Below are positions 1-12,335 of a DNA stretch of 64,000 nt, one piece after another (position 1 is the stretch's first letter; the number at the start of each line of letters is the position of its first letter). The notes under the pieces were generated by a model. That model saw only the letters and a list, made by a program, of their open reading frames with translations. It had not been told where the DNA came from and made no database searches. This stretch comes from Takakia lepidozioides. Lineage: Eukaryota; Streptophyta; Takakiopsida; Takakiales; Takakiaceae. A program made the translations under genes and the position numbers. The DNA lies in assembly GCA_030704615.1 (NCBI GenBank), contig CM060731.1:64956756-65020755 (forward strand), given 5' to 3'.

Positions 1-576
1 CCGGAGACCTTTCCCTTGATATCTCTCCCGTCGAGGCTCCAACCATTGTCCCAGGAATGCCCACTTTGCCATTTTTGCTATTTTCGTGAATTTCGAGCGA
101 CCAAAAGTACTTGGAATTCGACATCTCCCACACCACAGGTCCAAAAATCCTGAGACCAAGCCCGTGCACCCCTCCTCGTCGAGGGCTTTCCAACGGTACC
201 AAGCATCAGGGCTGGGGCCTTGCGGTTTGGGACATCTCAACGTGACAAAACAAAACAAAACAAAACGAACGTCTCGCTTCATATATTGATTTTGAAGGAA
301 TCATCAATATCTGAAGCGAGAAGTTTGTTTTGTTTTGTTTTGTAGATTTGAGATGTCCCAAACCGCGAGGCCCAGCCTTGGTGCTTGGTCCCGTTGGAAA
401 GCCCTCGATGAGGAGGGGTGCACGGGCTTGATATCACGATTTTTGGACCTGAGGTGTGGGGAGATGTCAAATTAGTACTTTTGGTCGCTGGAAATTCGCA
501 AAAAATAGGAAAGTGGGCTTTCTTGGCACAATGATCGGAGCCTCGATAGGAGAGATATCAAGGAAAAGGTCTCCGG
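1..576. repeat. Foldback element with long inverted arms
   Basis: The first ~285 bases and the reverse complement of bases ~300-576 match almost base for base. Both outer ends read CCGGAGACC, and the hinge is rich in CAAAACAAAAC / GTTTTGTTTTG. The arm carries marker strings that recur elsewhere in the window (CGACCAAAAGTACTTGGAATT, in positions 96-120, and the CCCGTGCACCCCTCCTC block). No coding capacity is seen; short open frames inside are chance. The window starts inside or at the left end, so the left boundary may lie outside. The right flank (577-770) matches sequence next to the 51.5-kb copy, so the mobile unit may be longer than the palindrome. Confidence 0.85.
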
Positions 577-1182
577 TTCAAATCAGGTCATAGATTCCGT
601 GGAAAAAAAATGATTAGATTTGGATGACTTAGATGACATTGGAACTTGGGCCAACGGCACATGTTACCCTACAGGTCATACTTCTAGACATAGGAGACGC
701 ACTTGAATGCATAGGAGATTGCACTTGGGCTTACATGACACTGGACACTTGGGCCAACGACAAGCAGTCCCTTCTTACACACAATGTATCCCAGCAGTAC
801 CCCCGAGTTCACACAGAAAGTACACTTTTCCGGATTCAGACCAAGACCTCTCATCCTGCATCTGGCCAAACATAATTCACAGGCTACCCTAGTGTGTCTT
901 AAAATAAAATTCATTATTAGGATTTAAATTTTTTCCAGCCATAAATAATTTTATCTCTAATTAATCTTATTTTTTAAATAAATAAATCAGGACCCGGATC
1001 CGAACCCGTGATCCCACTAATATTTCCCAACAACTACCTGGACCCGGACCCGAGTCCGTGTTGAGAAACCCGGACCCGGATTTTCCAAATTTCAAAACCC
1101 CGGATCCGGCGAGTTCCTTAAAAAGGCACTACCCGCAACACTGGTTTTAATACCTAATTTTTCAATAACCGCCCAACACTGG
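577..1182. other. Repeat-derived intergenic stretch, no gene
   Basis: Bases 577-770 contain short units (CACTTGGGC, CATAGGAGA, GGGCCAACG) that match, in reverse complement, the flank of the 51.5-kb foldback copy. Bases about 985-1110 are a low-complexity run of GGACCCGGA/CCCGGATCC words. No coding region is supported. Confidence 0.6.
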
Positions 1183-1440
1183 TTAAATTGAATTTTTTTG
1201 AAATCTATATAATAGGCAATGTAGTTCGTTTGTTTTGTTTTGTTTTGTTTGTGCCATTGAGATCTCCCAAAGCGCAAGGCCTTTGCCCGGGTTCTTAATA
1301 CCGCTGGAAAGCCCGCGCTGAGTTGGGGTGCATCTAGGTGGTTTCATAATTTTTGGACGTATACTGTGGGAGATATTGGATTTCAAGTATTTTCATCATT
1401 AGAAATTCATGGTAGATAGTAAATTGGGTTTTTTTGGAAT
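1183..1440 (-). repeat. Diverged arm of the foldback repeat family
   Basis: Contains the GTTTTGTTTTGTTTTG hinge-type run, the ACCGCTGGAAAGCCC block, GGGGTGCA and ATTTTTGGAC in the same order as the right arm of the element at 1-576. It is clearly diverged, hence older. Confidence 0.6.
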
Positions 1441-1499
1441 ATAAAACGATCCTACAATGTGTTCAAGGGCACACTAGTATATATCACATTAATGTAAGA

Positions 1500-1543
1500 T
1501 TCTCTCTTTCTCTTTCTCTCTTTCTCTTTCTCTCTCTCTCTAT
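1500..1543. repeat. CT-rich microsatellite
   Basis: Imperfect (TCTCTTTC)n / (TC)n run. The adjoining CAAGAACTGCCTGATCCC is repeated in slightly changed form about 290 bases later (near 1865), again after a CT-rich run. Confidence 0.7.
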
Positions 1544-4500
1544 ACTTGAATGTGGATATGTTCTTTGTAACAACGCTCAAGAACTGCCTGATCCCTTTTA
1601 CTCTTTCTCCAGCCTTGAACATATTGGGACATTGGATGGCAAACTAATACATGATATCTTGTGTTAGGCCCTGTAGCAACAGCATAATAGAGTATATGTG
1701 TACACCTTCTACATGATCCGGTCAATGTACATTGCTCTCTTGGCTGCTCTACTATAGCCAATGCCTTGTATCAGCATTAGGAAACCTGAAAATGAGAGGC
1801 TTGAGGAATTTTTTTTCTGTCTCTTTCTCTCCTTAATGTTGCTAAGATCTTTTTAGACAACATTCAAGAATTGCCTGATCCCGTTATTCCGTTCAGATTT
1901 TTTTGTCTAGAACGGAACGGGGGATTGTAGAACGACTATGATGACTCATGAGGGTGACTCATTAGGGTTCATCCTAGAGGTCTCAACCTAAAGCTGCTGC
2001 CCTATATGGTTAGTATGCTTGGCCACTCTTCTCATTTGGAAGAGGAGCAGGCAAGAGCTGAAGGAGCTGACTACACTATGTCTACAAGCAAGGTATCTAT
2101 TCAGACTCCTCCAACACTGTGATGGGCTGCTTAGGATGGCAACATAAAGAGAGTTGACACTATGAGGAACTTACATGGACTTGACTAAGCTCTACTCTGA
2201 ATCTATGAATACTTTTGCAAAACCAAGGGCTTCTATATATGCCCTTGCTTAAGTACTTGGTCTTCCTTTTGGGAATAGGTGCTTGTTGTCATGTTTACTT
2301 ACATGGACATGATTAGCTCTACTATGATTCTTTGAATACTTTTGCAAACCAAAGGCCTCTATGTGTCCTCTTGCTGAGTACTTGGCTCTAGTGACACCTT
2401 CCTTTTGGGAATGGGTGCTTACAGACATGAGACCTCCCCCCCTCCCTCTGGAGCATGGGCTGAAATAGGTGCTACTGAGTTCTGTACCTATGTTGAATGG
2501 CTGAAAGGACCTCTCTTACCTCTCCTCTCTTTGCTAGTATGATCTGTTGCAGGGATGACATTGATAACAAATGTGAAGGGATTTAAGCCTGGGGTTCCAC
2601 AAGGATCACTAACCTGTTGGTTGGTTGGTTGGCTGTGATGGATCCAGGTGATGCCACTTCACCTTCTTTTGTTGCAGGAAATGCTACTAAGGGCAAGAGA
2701 CTAAGGGAGTGAGGCTTTGAGCTCTCTTAAACCTCAAATCTGTTTGTATGTGTTGATTGTACACATACTACTGCTGTTTTTGCTCTATTGGTTTGATGGA
2801 TCTATGAGTTGGTACCTACATGGAAAGGAGTTACTTGTAAGGAGACAGTTGTGCTCTTCCTACTTCTACTGTTGATTCCTATGATATGAAAGTGAGGAGG
2901 TAGATCTGTTTATGAGAAGGCCCTACCTAGTGTGCATGTGATTGCTACTTAGTAGACCTTAAACCTGGTTTTCCAGCAAGGGTATAATGTAAAGGGAGGT
3001 ATGGAGGCAGATCTGGGCAGAGACAGTTTGATGGTGCCTAAATTAGGCTGTCTGATGTCGTTAAATGAAGGCAAACATAGCACAATGTGCTTAGTGTTTC
3101 CTTGTCTAGCTTTGACATGCTATGTAACACTCTCTCTCAACCGGAAAACTAAACCGATCAATATCTGGAACCGGGGGAGGGGCCGTGTCATATAATGAAA
3201 AATTACACATACTAGAGAACCGAATATCTACAATATTTATTGGCAGTGACATATAGTTACAAAAGGTAAGACCCACACAACACTGGTGCAAACTGCACAC
3301 TCGCATTTGTTTGTGTCTCAAACCTCAAATGAAGTAGTTGAAAGTTTTGTCAACCATCATGTTTGAGTTTAGAGCATTGCTAGACCTCCCTTGCTGCCAA
3401 ACAATAGTCGAAACCAAAGTCGAAACAGTCGATCAGCCTCCAAAGGTTGTTGTAACAAGAGTAATAGTACTTATCCTAGTAGAATATCCATCAAAATTTT
3501 GATGTTGTACTCTTTGATGGTTGATGACGCATCACATTAGGGTAGCCTTCAAAGTATACCCCAAACCATGGGTTTCCTTTGAACTTTTTGGCTGTGGACC
3601 TTGCGTGATAGATGAAGTAGATGATTTAAGCCAACTCTTGCTGAATTAGGATGTCATCTACTACATCTCCTCGTGCAAAAAACCTTCAGCCAAATTGATT
3701 GTTGGTTGACGAAGATTATATATAACCTTCGACCCATCGGTGACAACTTTCTACCATAAGCCACCTTCACACCAAATTGTAGCTGCTTATTCCATCCAAG
3801 GGATAGATTAGATTCCACTCGTCTACAGTATTATGTACACTGGGGAAGTGCACTACAGAGCTTAGATTACAAAGGAAGACCAGAATCTGTACCGAAGGGC
3901 TCAGAGGGCTTCTCACCCTAAACGCATTCTCTATCGCACACACACACCAAGCACTCCAACACTACACTAAACACCAAACACCGTACACACACACCCCAAG
4001 CACTGCAACACTATACTAAACACTGTACACGGATGTTTTATGATGCAGAGAGACTCTAAAATTGCAACCTTCTTCAAGGTAGTAGATACTTTGTTGAAGA
4101 TGAGGATATATTCCAGGGGCCCTGTCCCTTTGTTTACTATTTTCGTTCTAAAAAGGATACTACTGGAATATTCCCACTCGTCTGAATCTGACAGCATCTA
4201 CAAAACAATGTAATCCTATCAATATGCTGTGCTGCCATCATTGGCAATCCACACTTGCCAACAACTGTTCCATCACTGCAGATCATATTCCAATCAAGAG
4301 ATCAGAGATAAGAGAGTGAAGTTCAGGTCTTGTATATTTCTTTACAAGACATTACCATCTTACATTCTGGCATTCAGTTCCAAAATTGGATGTCCCTCAT
4401 AATGCTCCGCAACTGTAGTAAAACTCAAATACAATCAAAACTGCAGGACTACAATGGAACTGAATACCACCAAAAGGCCAAGGCTCATAGACGATGTTCT

Positions 4501-4610
4501 TCCTAATGGAGCCCCTCTTACACCTAATTGGCACTCTACAAACAAAATTCAGTTAGTTCACAGTAGGAAGTAAACTTAGGATCCAGGGAAAACGGTAGAA
4601 GACAATGTGC
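1544..4610. other. Gene-poor stretch with decayed repeats
   Basis: No open frame with recognisable content. It holds a two-copy direct repeat (2172-2432), a CA-rich duplicated segment near 3940-4030, and, at its right end, presumably the 3' untranslated region of the FKBP gene, which ends at 4611 on the minus strand. Phrases around 2650-3010 look like an eroded retroelement (short polypurine-like run near 2990), but I see no RT or integrase motif. Confidence 0.4.
2172..2432. repeat. Two-copy tandem repeat, ~125 bp unit
   Basis: Copies at about 2172-2292 and 2301-2432 share ACTTACATGGAC, AGCTCTACT, GAATACTTTTGCAAA and CCTTTTGGGAAT in the same order. The second copy has small insertions. Confidence 0.7.
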
Positions 4611-7600
4611 TCATTTGACAGCTACAAGCTCAACATCAAACTGGAGCCAAGCATTTCCAGGGATGGTATTCTTAACACCCTGAGCTCCATACCTGCAAAC
4701 CCATACACATTTCCGCCCCACACATCATCTTCAGACTTCCACACAGTTAGCCTAAGCTGTGTTTTCACCCTTAATCTGCATCTCAGAGGGATTATGTGGC
4801 AAAACATGCTTCCAATTTCAGTTCTCCAGGGTTTTAGAAAGGTGTTGCACCTGCATCCCTCAAAAGATGTACACCATTGGGTTGGGAAAGGACAAATACT
4901 ACAAGACACTGATTTGGCTGATATGTCCTAAGAGCAGTACAGCTCGAAAAGCCCAGCCATACACCTGACAAAGGGCTCCTTAAAAAATGTGTTTCCTGGT
5001 GTGGGTGAGACCCAAAAATTCAGACTAGAAATAAGAGACACCTCCAAGAAAGGCATACAACCTCCTAAAACCAGTAAATCGGGTCGAGAAGGTGAGCGCT
5101 GCTGACACAAAATGGGAGGGACAGAACAAGAAGTTGCTATTCCACACTGAAGTTCTAGCATGTGGAAAATCCAAACAAACAACAGCAGGATGGGTTGTGC
5201 AGGGAACAGAAGCATACGCCATTGCTGGTGGGATTGTGAGCCTTCTTTTATCACCAACTCTCATTCCTGCATACCCACACTTTCGTACATAAAAATGCTG
5301 CTTATCTCCCAAAAGTAACTTGGGAGCTGTTGGTTCAAGGGGTCTCAACTATAACATTGCACAGCAAAGACACTTCACAAAACAGTCTAGTTTGTTCAGT
5401 CAATATAAGTGTCAGCCAAAGACTAAATTAGAAGAATAATTGGGAAATGACTACATGGGCCTACCATTCAAACCGACATCCCAGCCCTTGATCACTTCTC
5501 CTACACCTGGCCCATCATCATGTACAGTTCCAAAATCAGTCAAGAGGTGCTCGCTCCATTTTGTTGGATGTGTAGCTTGAAATTACTGGATGTCACCCAT
5601 GACAGCCGGGATTTTGGTTTAGGCTCAGCAGCTACCCTGTTTAGAACTTCACATTTTAACCACAAACTGTTTCATGCACCAAATGCATGAGGATAAAGTC
5701 AAGTACAGTAGGAGAACAAGGTGGTGGCATGTCCTCAACCACGTGACATAGGCCTCTAGGTGCGCAGTAAAAGGCAAAATAAAAGAAGATCAGTGGGTGG
5801 GAGCCCTTGCAGACTCTACCTAGCCGGAAGCCGAAAGGCTTCTTGCCAATGTTGGAGTCAAAGATCTTTCCATTTGACTTGAGCCTTCCTGTATAGTACA
5901 TTGACACCTGCAAATCGTCCCCACAACAGCCTCAGTCCACTCTGCACGGGACCCTCCAAAAGGGACTAGTCCGGATTAGGAGCATGTAAATTTTGCAGCA
6001 GCAGCTTGCCTTAAGGTTAGTTAGCACATTTTTCTCAACAACAAACCATGACAAGTGCTTACTAACAGACATCATGCTCTAGATAGTGTCGCCCTTCAGT
6101 GCATACACCTCAATACTAAAGCACATAACTACAGGACATACAGTAAAACACTGCCATTAAACCATAAGAACATGTATTGCCCTCTGCTCTTTAACTGAAG
6201 GTATCTAGGAAGACTGAACTGCCTCCAGAAACACCAGAGACAGAGACACCTCACTACCAAAATGCTCTGGCCCGAGTGACAAGGATTTGCATATTACCCG
6301 CTTCCCTGGCTTGGCCTGCTTTCCGTCGGGTTCCCCCATTGCTGTCTCTTCAATCTCTAGACCATTGGGATGCTTTTTAATAACTGGGCTGTCTTTCTTT
6401 TTGGGGGTCTTCACCTCCTTCACACTGGCTAACTTTCCCTCAACATCTTTCAGTGTGGGTTTATTTGCATCCCCATTGACCTTGGGCTCGGGGGTCATGA
6501 TATCCTGCTCCACCTTAGGGGTCTGGGTTTTCACTTTCTCTTTTTTCTTCTTGCCTTCGCTGGGTGTTTTGACATCATCCTTTTGCTGTGGTGGTGCTGG
6601 AGAGTCCAGCCCAGCCCTGAAGCTAGAGAACAAGACGCAAAATCAACAACCAGGGAAAGCAGTTCAGGGGGATACAGTGAGACTTGCAATGCATTGGTCA
6701 TGTGAGGCCAAGTATTGGTCAAACTCTGAACCACTAGACAGAGGACAAGCATCAGGTGGGATAAAACCTTACCTATCAACAGCTTGCTTTTTCTTAGGGG
6801 GATGCGCCTCAGGTTGAGTATTCCCCTTCTTAACAGCAGAAACAAAGCCATCCTCATCTTCGCTATCATCCAGGGTTTCAGCATCCTTCTCTACTTTGGA
6901 TTTTGCAGCTTTAACCTTGACTGCAGACCCATTGGCTTTGAGCACATTGGATTCCCCTTTTTTTCTTTTCTTGGCAGATGGGCTGTCAAGTACGGCCTTG
7001 ATATCACCTTTCTTCCCACTCCCTGCAGGAGATGGCTGATCCTCACCTTCCTCAACTTCCTCAATCGTCACTGCCATCATGAAGAGATACAAGGCTCAAA
7101 CGGGAGAAGTATTGATCCAACATATTAACACTACTCAAAAGTTCAGATGAACTGCCAACTTTTCTTCCGTAATGACAATGTGTTGTTGAACAACTTTGGA
7201 TTAAGGTCCAAGAGCAGAATGGCAAATTAGTTAACCTACAGGACTCACCCAGGTTTACAATATGATATTCAAGATTACCAAGTATAGCTAGTCAAAGAGG
7301 TTATAAACAATTTCTTTTACCGAGACCTCTAATATTCTCTAGGATTCTTCAAAGACTTTATCAGATATGGAAAGAGTTGTGACCTAGGCAATTAAGCAAC
7401 TTACCACCTGAGATTGGGCATATTTCCTCCTCTTCACTGTAAAAATCATCATCACCATCATCATCCTCACTGAATTCGAACCCCTCCTCTCTTGACTGGA
7501 AGTCAAGAAAAATCTAGAAAATCTCCTTCACAGTCTAAACTTGTCCCCAATTACACATTTCAAGGGGTACTGTCTTCCACTGGTTGTCATATTCGATTGC

Positions 7601-10022
7601 AGATGGTAGTCCATCAGACTCTGTTTCCAACTAGCATTCAACCTCCCTGTGGTCAACTGATCATTCATACAAATATTTCTGTTGAGCACCCAAGCAGCAC
7701 CAAAACAAAACAATTAATGTATTTGTCTGCACCCGCGAGGTCATATAACCAAAACAATCTGTGTTATATCATTTGTACATGAGATGGATACGAGTCATAG
7801 TCTTCATCATCTTCAGAATTGTAATTGTCCTCAAGTGGCATGTAGTAGCCAGTGAGATGCACACTGGCTGACCCTGAGACCGAGAACACCACTTCCTGGT
7901 CAAACAGCAGATCTAATGCACAAGACTCTGAAACACCAGGAATCAGAGAGCAGAGGAGAACTTCCGGATTGTCCCCTACTTGACACTTCACAACAGTCCT
8001 CTGCTTTCCTTTGGCCTCAAGCCCCAAGGTTGCCTGCCCACAACAAACACACATTTAATCACCAATGAGAGAAGGTCTGACCACAACATGCTTGTCTCCC
8101 ACATTCCCCTTCTTGTACTGTGCGCTTACAAAAGACATACACAACAATTTGAATAATTCATAGTCCAACCCGCCTCTGCCAAAAGACAACTACAGATTAA
8201 TTTGCACAACAAGCACCCAAGTGTGCCCAGCAGAGACACTAATCCTCAGAGAGCTCCGTGCTGAAGATAGATCACAAGCAAAAGCCCCCATTGTAAATCA
8301 AAACTCATAGATGAAAGATGAAAAATACCACATACCTGAGAAAGGTGGAGTTTAGTCTCACCATAAAGGTCAACATGTTTATGGGGCTTTTCAGGCTGAA
8401 CCTCCACTCCTGTGGAGTAGCCCCAAACATCCATAATTAGTAATATGTCCCCAAGGTTAGAGGGTATAAACTGGCACCTGACACGATGTGTTCACCACCA
8501 AATATGGATATTCATTGCATAAGCAGCAGAAGGCCGTTGTTAGACACCAGCAGCCAACAATTACAGACTTCTAAACAACAAGCAACGATGACCTGTATAG
8601 ACTCAGTTGGATCCTATAATTAAGTGTGACATCTAAAGGTTTAACCCCCATCACAGTTCTATATATTTGTTGCCTTGATCCTAGACCACATGCGAGGCCT
8701 TTAAGTCTGCAAGGCCCATGTGCAAGGCAAATGACACTGGCATTTCCATCATGATCCTTCTACGAATTAAAAAAAGAAGGCTCAGTAGGATCCATTGGTT
8801 TGAGGTGATCCTTGAAGATTAAACTCCATCACAAAATATATTGCCAATGTCATCATTGCCTTCGTACTACAAGAGTTGCGCAGAACCCATTTTACAAACT
8901 CCCAAGAGATTAAGTGATTCAATGCTAAGCCGATCCTAGACCACATGTGAGGCATTTAAGCTCGCAAGACCCATGTACCCGGCAAGCGTGACTAGCATTC
9001 ACATCATCATCCTTCTGCGATTTGAAGAAAAGAAGGCTCAGTAGGATCCATTGGTTTGAGTTGATCCTTGAAGATTAAACTCCGTCACAAAATAGTTAGT
9101 CAATTTCATCATTGCCTTCGTACTACAAGAGTAGCACAGAACCCATTTCACAAACTCCCAAGAGATTGAAGTGATTCAATGCCAAGTCAGCAAGACTAGC
9201 AGCCCTGACAGTGTGGCACTTTAAAGAAAATAATGTTATCATCGTAATCAACGAGTCTGCAGAGAACAAAACTTGGCTAATGTGGGGCAAATCCCAGCAT
9301 TCCCATTGCAAATAGTAAAACATTAGATTTATTCTTACATACGATTATCACAAAACCCAGCATGTAATAATCTGGAGAGCTTCTATGGGGTGACTTCCCA
9401 AGGGAATAGGCCCAACAATCAAATAGAAAACTGTAACACCTGAGCCAGTTGAATCCCACAGGTGGCACAGGGTTTCCAACAGCTAGAAACAAGTTACATG
9501 CAAATGACAAATCCCGGTGTACTATCAATCTTCGTATTCATTCAGGACAATTCCAACCCCCAGCCCAAAATACTTTGAGGGGCACAAGTCCCTTAGAGTC
9601 AGGAACTAGGCATCAATAATGGTCATCGCATACACTTGTTCTTTGGGACTGCCAACCACTAACTATCGACGAACACCGAGGAAAGGAGCGGTAGCCATGA
9701 CGCCGCACATAGTAATCCATGTTCGACAGGGAGACTCTAAAAAAAAATTAGAGAAACAACTTGCTCCAGCTCTAGCTATTCACGGTGAGAAGACAATACT
9801 CACGACGAGAAAAAAGAACCTCCTAGCCGTTCCTTGCACAACATTATCAACCACACCTACAAAGAGGCTCAGTCCTTCGTGAGATAGCCAAGTGCGGAAC
9901 ATCTGACAGCAGGCAGCAGGTTAAGACAAAGAATCACCTAGCACACCAGTTATTAGTCAGGAAGCACGAACAGCACAATTTGAAGAAAAGAGAGATCGGA
10001 CGAATGTACCCCAGAAAGTCAT
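4611..10022 (-). CDS. FKBP53: Nuclear FKBP-type prolyl isomerase with nucleoplasmin-like domain
   Basis: Ten coding exons, minus strand: 10022-10010, 8409-8336, 8033-7779, 7495-7405, 7070-6773, 6616-6298, 5907-5820, 5506-5465, 5266-5218, 4692-4611. All introns are GT-AG and phases join exactly to 436 aa (Arabidopsis FKBP53 is 477). Exon 1 codes only MTFW plus one base, then GVEVQPEKP follows, the typical start of plant nucleoplasmin-like domains. Residues 1-~100 are that beta domain. Acidic tracts follow (ends of exons 3 and 4), then a long Lys-rich linker, then the FKBP domain (~330-436) with MYYTGRL, KIFDSN, VGEVIKGWD and IPPAMAYG, so the ligand pocket is largely kept. FKBP53 is a histone chaperone acting on rDNA chromatin in Arabidopsis; that role is inferred here. 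The ~1.6-kb first intron is long and carries a tandem duplication. Confidence 0.94.
8683..9190. repeat. Tandem duplication (~250 bp x 2) in FKBP intron 1
   Basis: Bases ~8683-8932 and ~8933-9190 share long blocks, including GATCCTAGACCACATG, AAGGCTCAGTAGGATCCATT and TTGCCTTCGTACTACAAGAG, in the same order. Both lie wholly within intron 1 of the FKBP53-like gene. Confidence 0.85.
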
Positions 10023-10765
10023 GGCCGCCGCTGTTGAAGCCAAATCCTATCGGCTGCCCGACAGACTGAAACAGGAAGAATTAGGCGGTCGTCTGTTAGT
10101 ATAAGTCAGAGATACAGTGTAGGGGGCAGAGAGGGTTCGGGCGCGATAAACGAAGAGAGAAAAAAACCGCAACTGAGTGAGAGGGCGCATGTACTCCAAG
10201 AAAGAGATGAGCAAAGTGAAGCTGCAAGCAACAGTAACCAGCGAAAAGAGGCAACGGAATGAGAAAGAAGACGAGAAAGAGCAAAGAGTTGTCCGGAGGC
10301 CTCGGAGGACTTTAAAAACACGGGGGAAAAGCGACAGGACGGCGGAGGGTTTATGAATTAGGGTTCAGGGCACAGTAGGTTCTGGAGCTTTCTCCTGCGT
10401 ATCACGTTTTGCAACCTTGCGGCCATCTTCGTCTTTCTCTTCAGACAACATCGCCACGGACTTGATCACAATGCAAGAACACAGTGGAAGATGGAAAGGA
10501 CTTATACAATACAGAGATCATACACAAATGAAGTGCAAGTCCCATGTCTTCCAATTTAATCGCATACGAGACTTGTGAGAAGCTTTACGAAATAGGAGAG
10601 AGAGATGAAAAATCTTTCAGCGCAAATCCCTTCAATCGGCAAAGGGATATGATTGCAAAGACGAAGATTGCGCAAACCAGATTTGAGCTCTTTGCCTCTC
10701 TTTGGCTTTTTCTTACTTGTATTTGTGCAGAAGCAGTTTAGGTTTAGGTTTAGGGTTTTAGTTCT
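10023..10765 (-). promoter_or_regulatory. FKBP53 5' region with telo-box-like motifs
   Basis: Upstream of the FKBP start codon (read on the minus strand) are AACCCTAATTC at about 10355-10365 and a run of telomere-like words at 10736-10760 (AAACCCTAAACCTAAACCTA on the minus strand). Telo-boxes (AAACCCTA) are known in plant promoters of ribosomal and chromatin genes, which fits a histone-chaperone gene. No TATA box or start site was assigned. Confidence 0.45.
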
Positions 10766-11268
10766 CTTTTCCAATGTTTCTGCACTTATAGAAATATTAA
10801 TTCCATAACCTCATACTTGAGAGAGAGAAGACTCCAAGGCCGGCGTAACTAAGAGCCACATCGACCCTCATACTTCATATTCACATATTCACATGAGCCT
10901 TTTTGGTCTTCGCATGCCGAAAGGGCCAAGTATCCCATATGGCTACTTGAAGCCGTATGGCATCATAATGAAACAAAGCAAACTCTGTCACACAAGTAAT
11001 TTTGATCAGAAAATTCAAGAGCCTCATGCATATAGATATCATAACCGATTTTTAGAGCAGACTCGCTGACGTGGCATGTTTCTACTGGATTTGAGGAGGG
11101 GTGCTATATGTGGTATTCTACGACCTACTAGATTTTAACTACCTACCTACCTGCCACGGGATGAAAACTTCATATCACAGCTCCAAATGGATAGAAAACG
11201 TGGTGGTAGGTACGTACAAGGGTAAACTGACTGGCTCGCTGCCCTAAAAACCGGTTATGTCCGCTCTA

Positions 11269-11374
11269 GAGGAGCCCCTGCTACCGGAAATAGCAGGTCG
11301 CCATGACATCTCGCCGCTAACGCGGCTCGGTAGGTCCTGCCTCCCTGCTATATCCGGGAGCGGGGGTTCCTCTC
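11269..11374. repeat. Imperfect inverted repeat (~28-bp arms)
   Basis: Arm one, 11269-11297 (GAGGAGCCCCTGCTACCGG...), is nearly the reverse complement of arm two, ~11344-11374 (CCTGCTATATCCGGGAGC...), with a ~47-base GC-rich loop. A second small inverted pair lies just upstream (11145-11158 with 11199-11211). Confidence 0.6.
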
Positions 11375-12227
11375 GAATGCTACCTAGTCCATAATAACCA
11401 TGAGGAGGTCGTTCCTCTTGTAACCTGAGAGACCGCTACCGCTGTATAGGCGGCCTCATGCCCTCATCTTAGACACTCTCATCTTCGTTGCAAGTCCGTG
11501 GCAGCTCCCCCTGTTCATTGCACCTGCACCTAATGAGTTGCTATCTTGGCTAGACTATAGATATAATGTAGGGACTTATTCATAATTTGCTCCGAAGCTA
11601 TTAATTTATTATGTCATGGTTTGCTTTTTTTTGGGGGGGGGTCTGCAGAGCCCAGTACTTACTAACTTAATAAGTAATAGGTTATAAGTAGTAAGAGGCA
11701 AGGTCTCTTTTATATACACTCTCAAGGCGGTGGGACCCTTCTAGAAGGCTACACGGGACACATGTCACCCCTAGAAACCACAACCTCATACCTTTTTACC
11801 CCAATTTTGCGCCTGAACCATCCCCAATTTAATAGCTCTTGCCTTCTTCTTTTTTACCCCCTTACATGACGGTTGTTAATCCAAATCCTTGTGTAGCTTA
11901 CTATAACCCCCGCTTTTTAATTCTTGGACCACCCTCCAATCTTCACACCTGACACAAACCTGGGGCCCTTATTGAGCCAACCAACTCCCTGACCTCACAA
12001 TGTTGAGCCACCTCTCCAACATCAATTGTATCTAGAAACTTCGCCAAGTTGGCGCAATCATGTAGACAACAATTGCCACCTGCATTCGCCACTTTCACAT
12101 GGATGCAACAGTCGTATGGAACCCACATGCAGGCGCCACATATATTTAGACATCGTCGAGATGTCCACCCTCTTTTAGTATAATCTTCTTCCACTTTAGC
12201 TTGGGCGATGTCCCATGAGCCTTATGC

Positions 12228-12335
12228 ATGGTAGGTTACTTTGAAAGAGGTTATTTTCTCCTCTCAATAGAATTAAGGGACCTCATTTGTGAGCGGTCGC
12301 TCCCGGATGTTTCCAAGCAAAATCTCATAGAGCTA
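12228..12335 (+). mobile_element. SINE 3' half (truncated)
   Basis: GGTTACTTTGAAAGAGG, TTATTTTCTCCTCTC, ATTTGTGAGC and GTCGCTCCC occur in the same order as in the body and tail of the fuller SINE at 19940-20182. The tRNA-like head with its A and B boxes is missing. Confidence 0.65.

Noticed and set aside
2640-3010. LTR retrotransposon with a polypurine tract
   Set aside because: A purine-rich run near 2990 is suggestive, but no LTR pair, RT or integrase motif was found within reach.
6287-6817. 176-codon plus-strand frame
   Set aside because: Antisense of the Lys/Glu-rich linker exons of the FKBP gene.
8410-8434. ATG at 8434 as the FKBP start
   Set aside because: It lies in the intron. The acceptor at 8411-8410 joins exactly to MTFWG at 10022-10010, which restores the family N-terminus.
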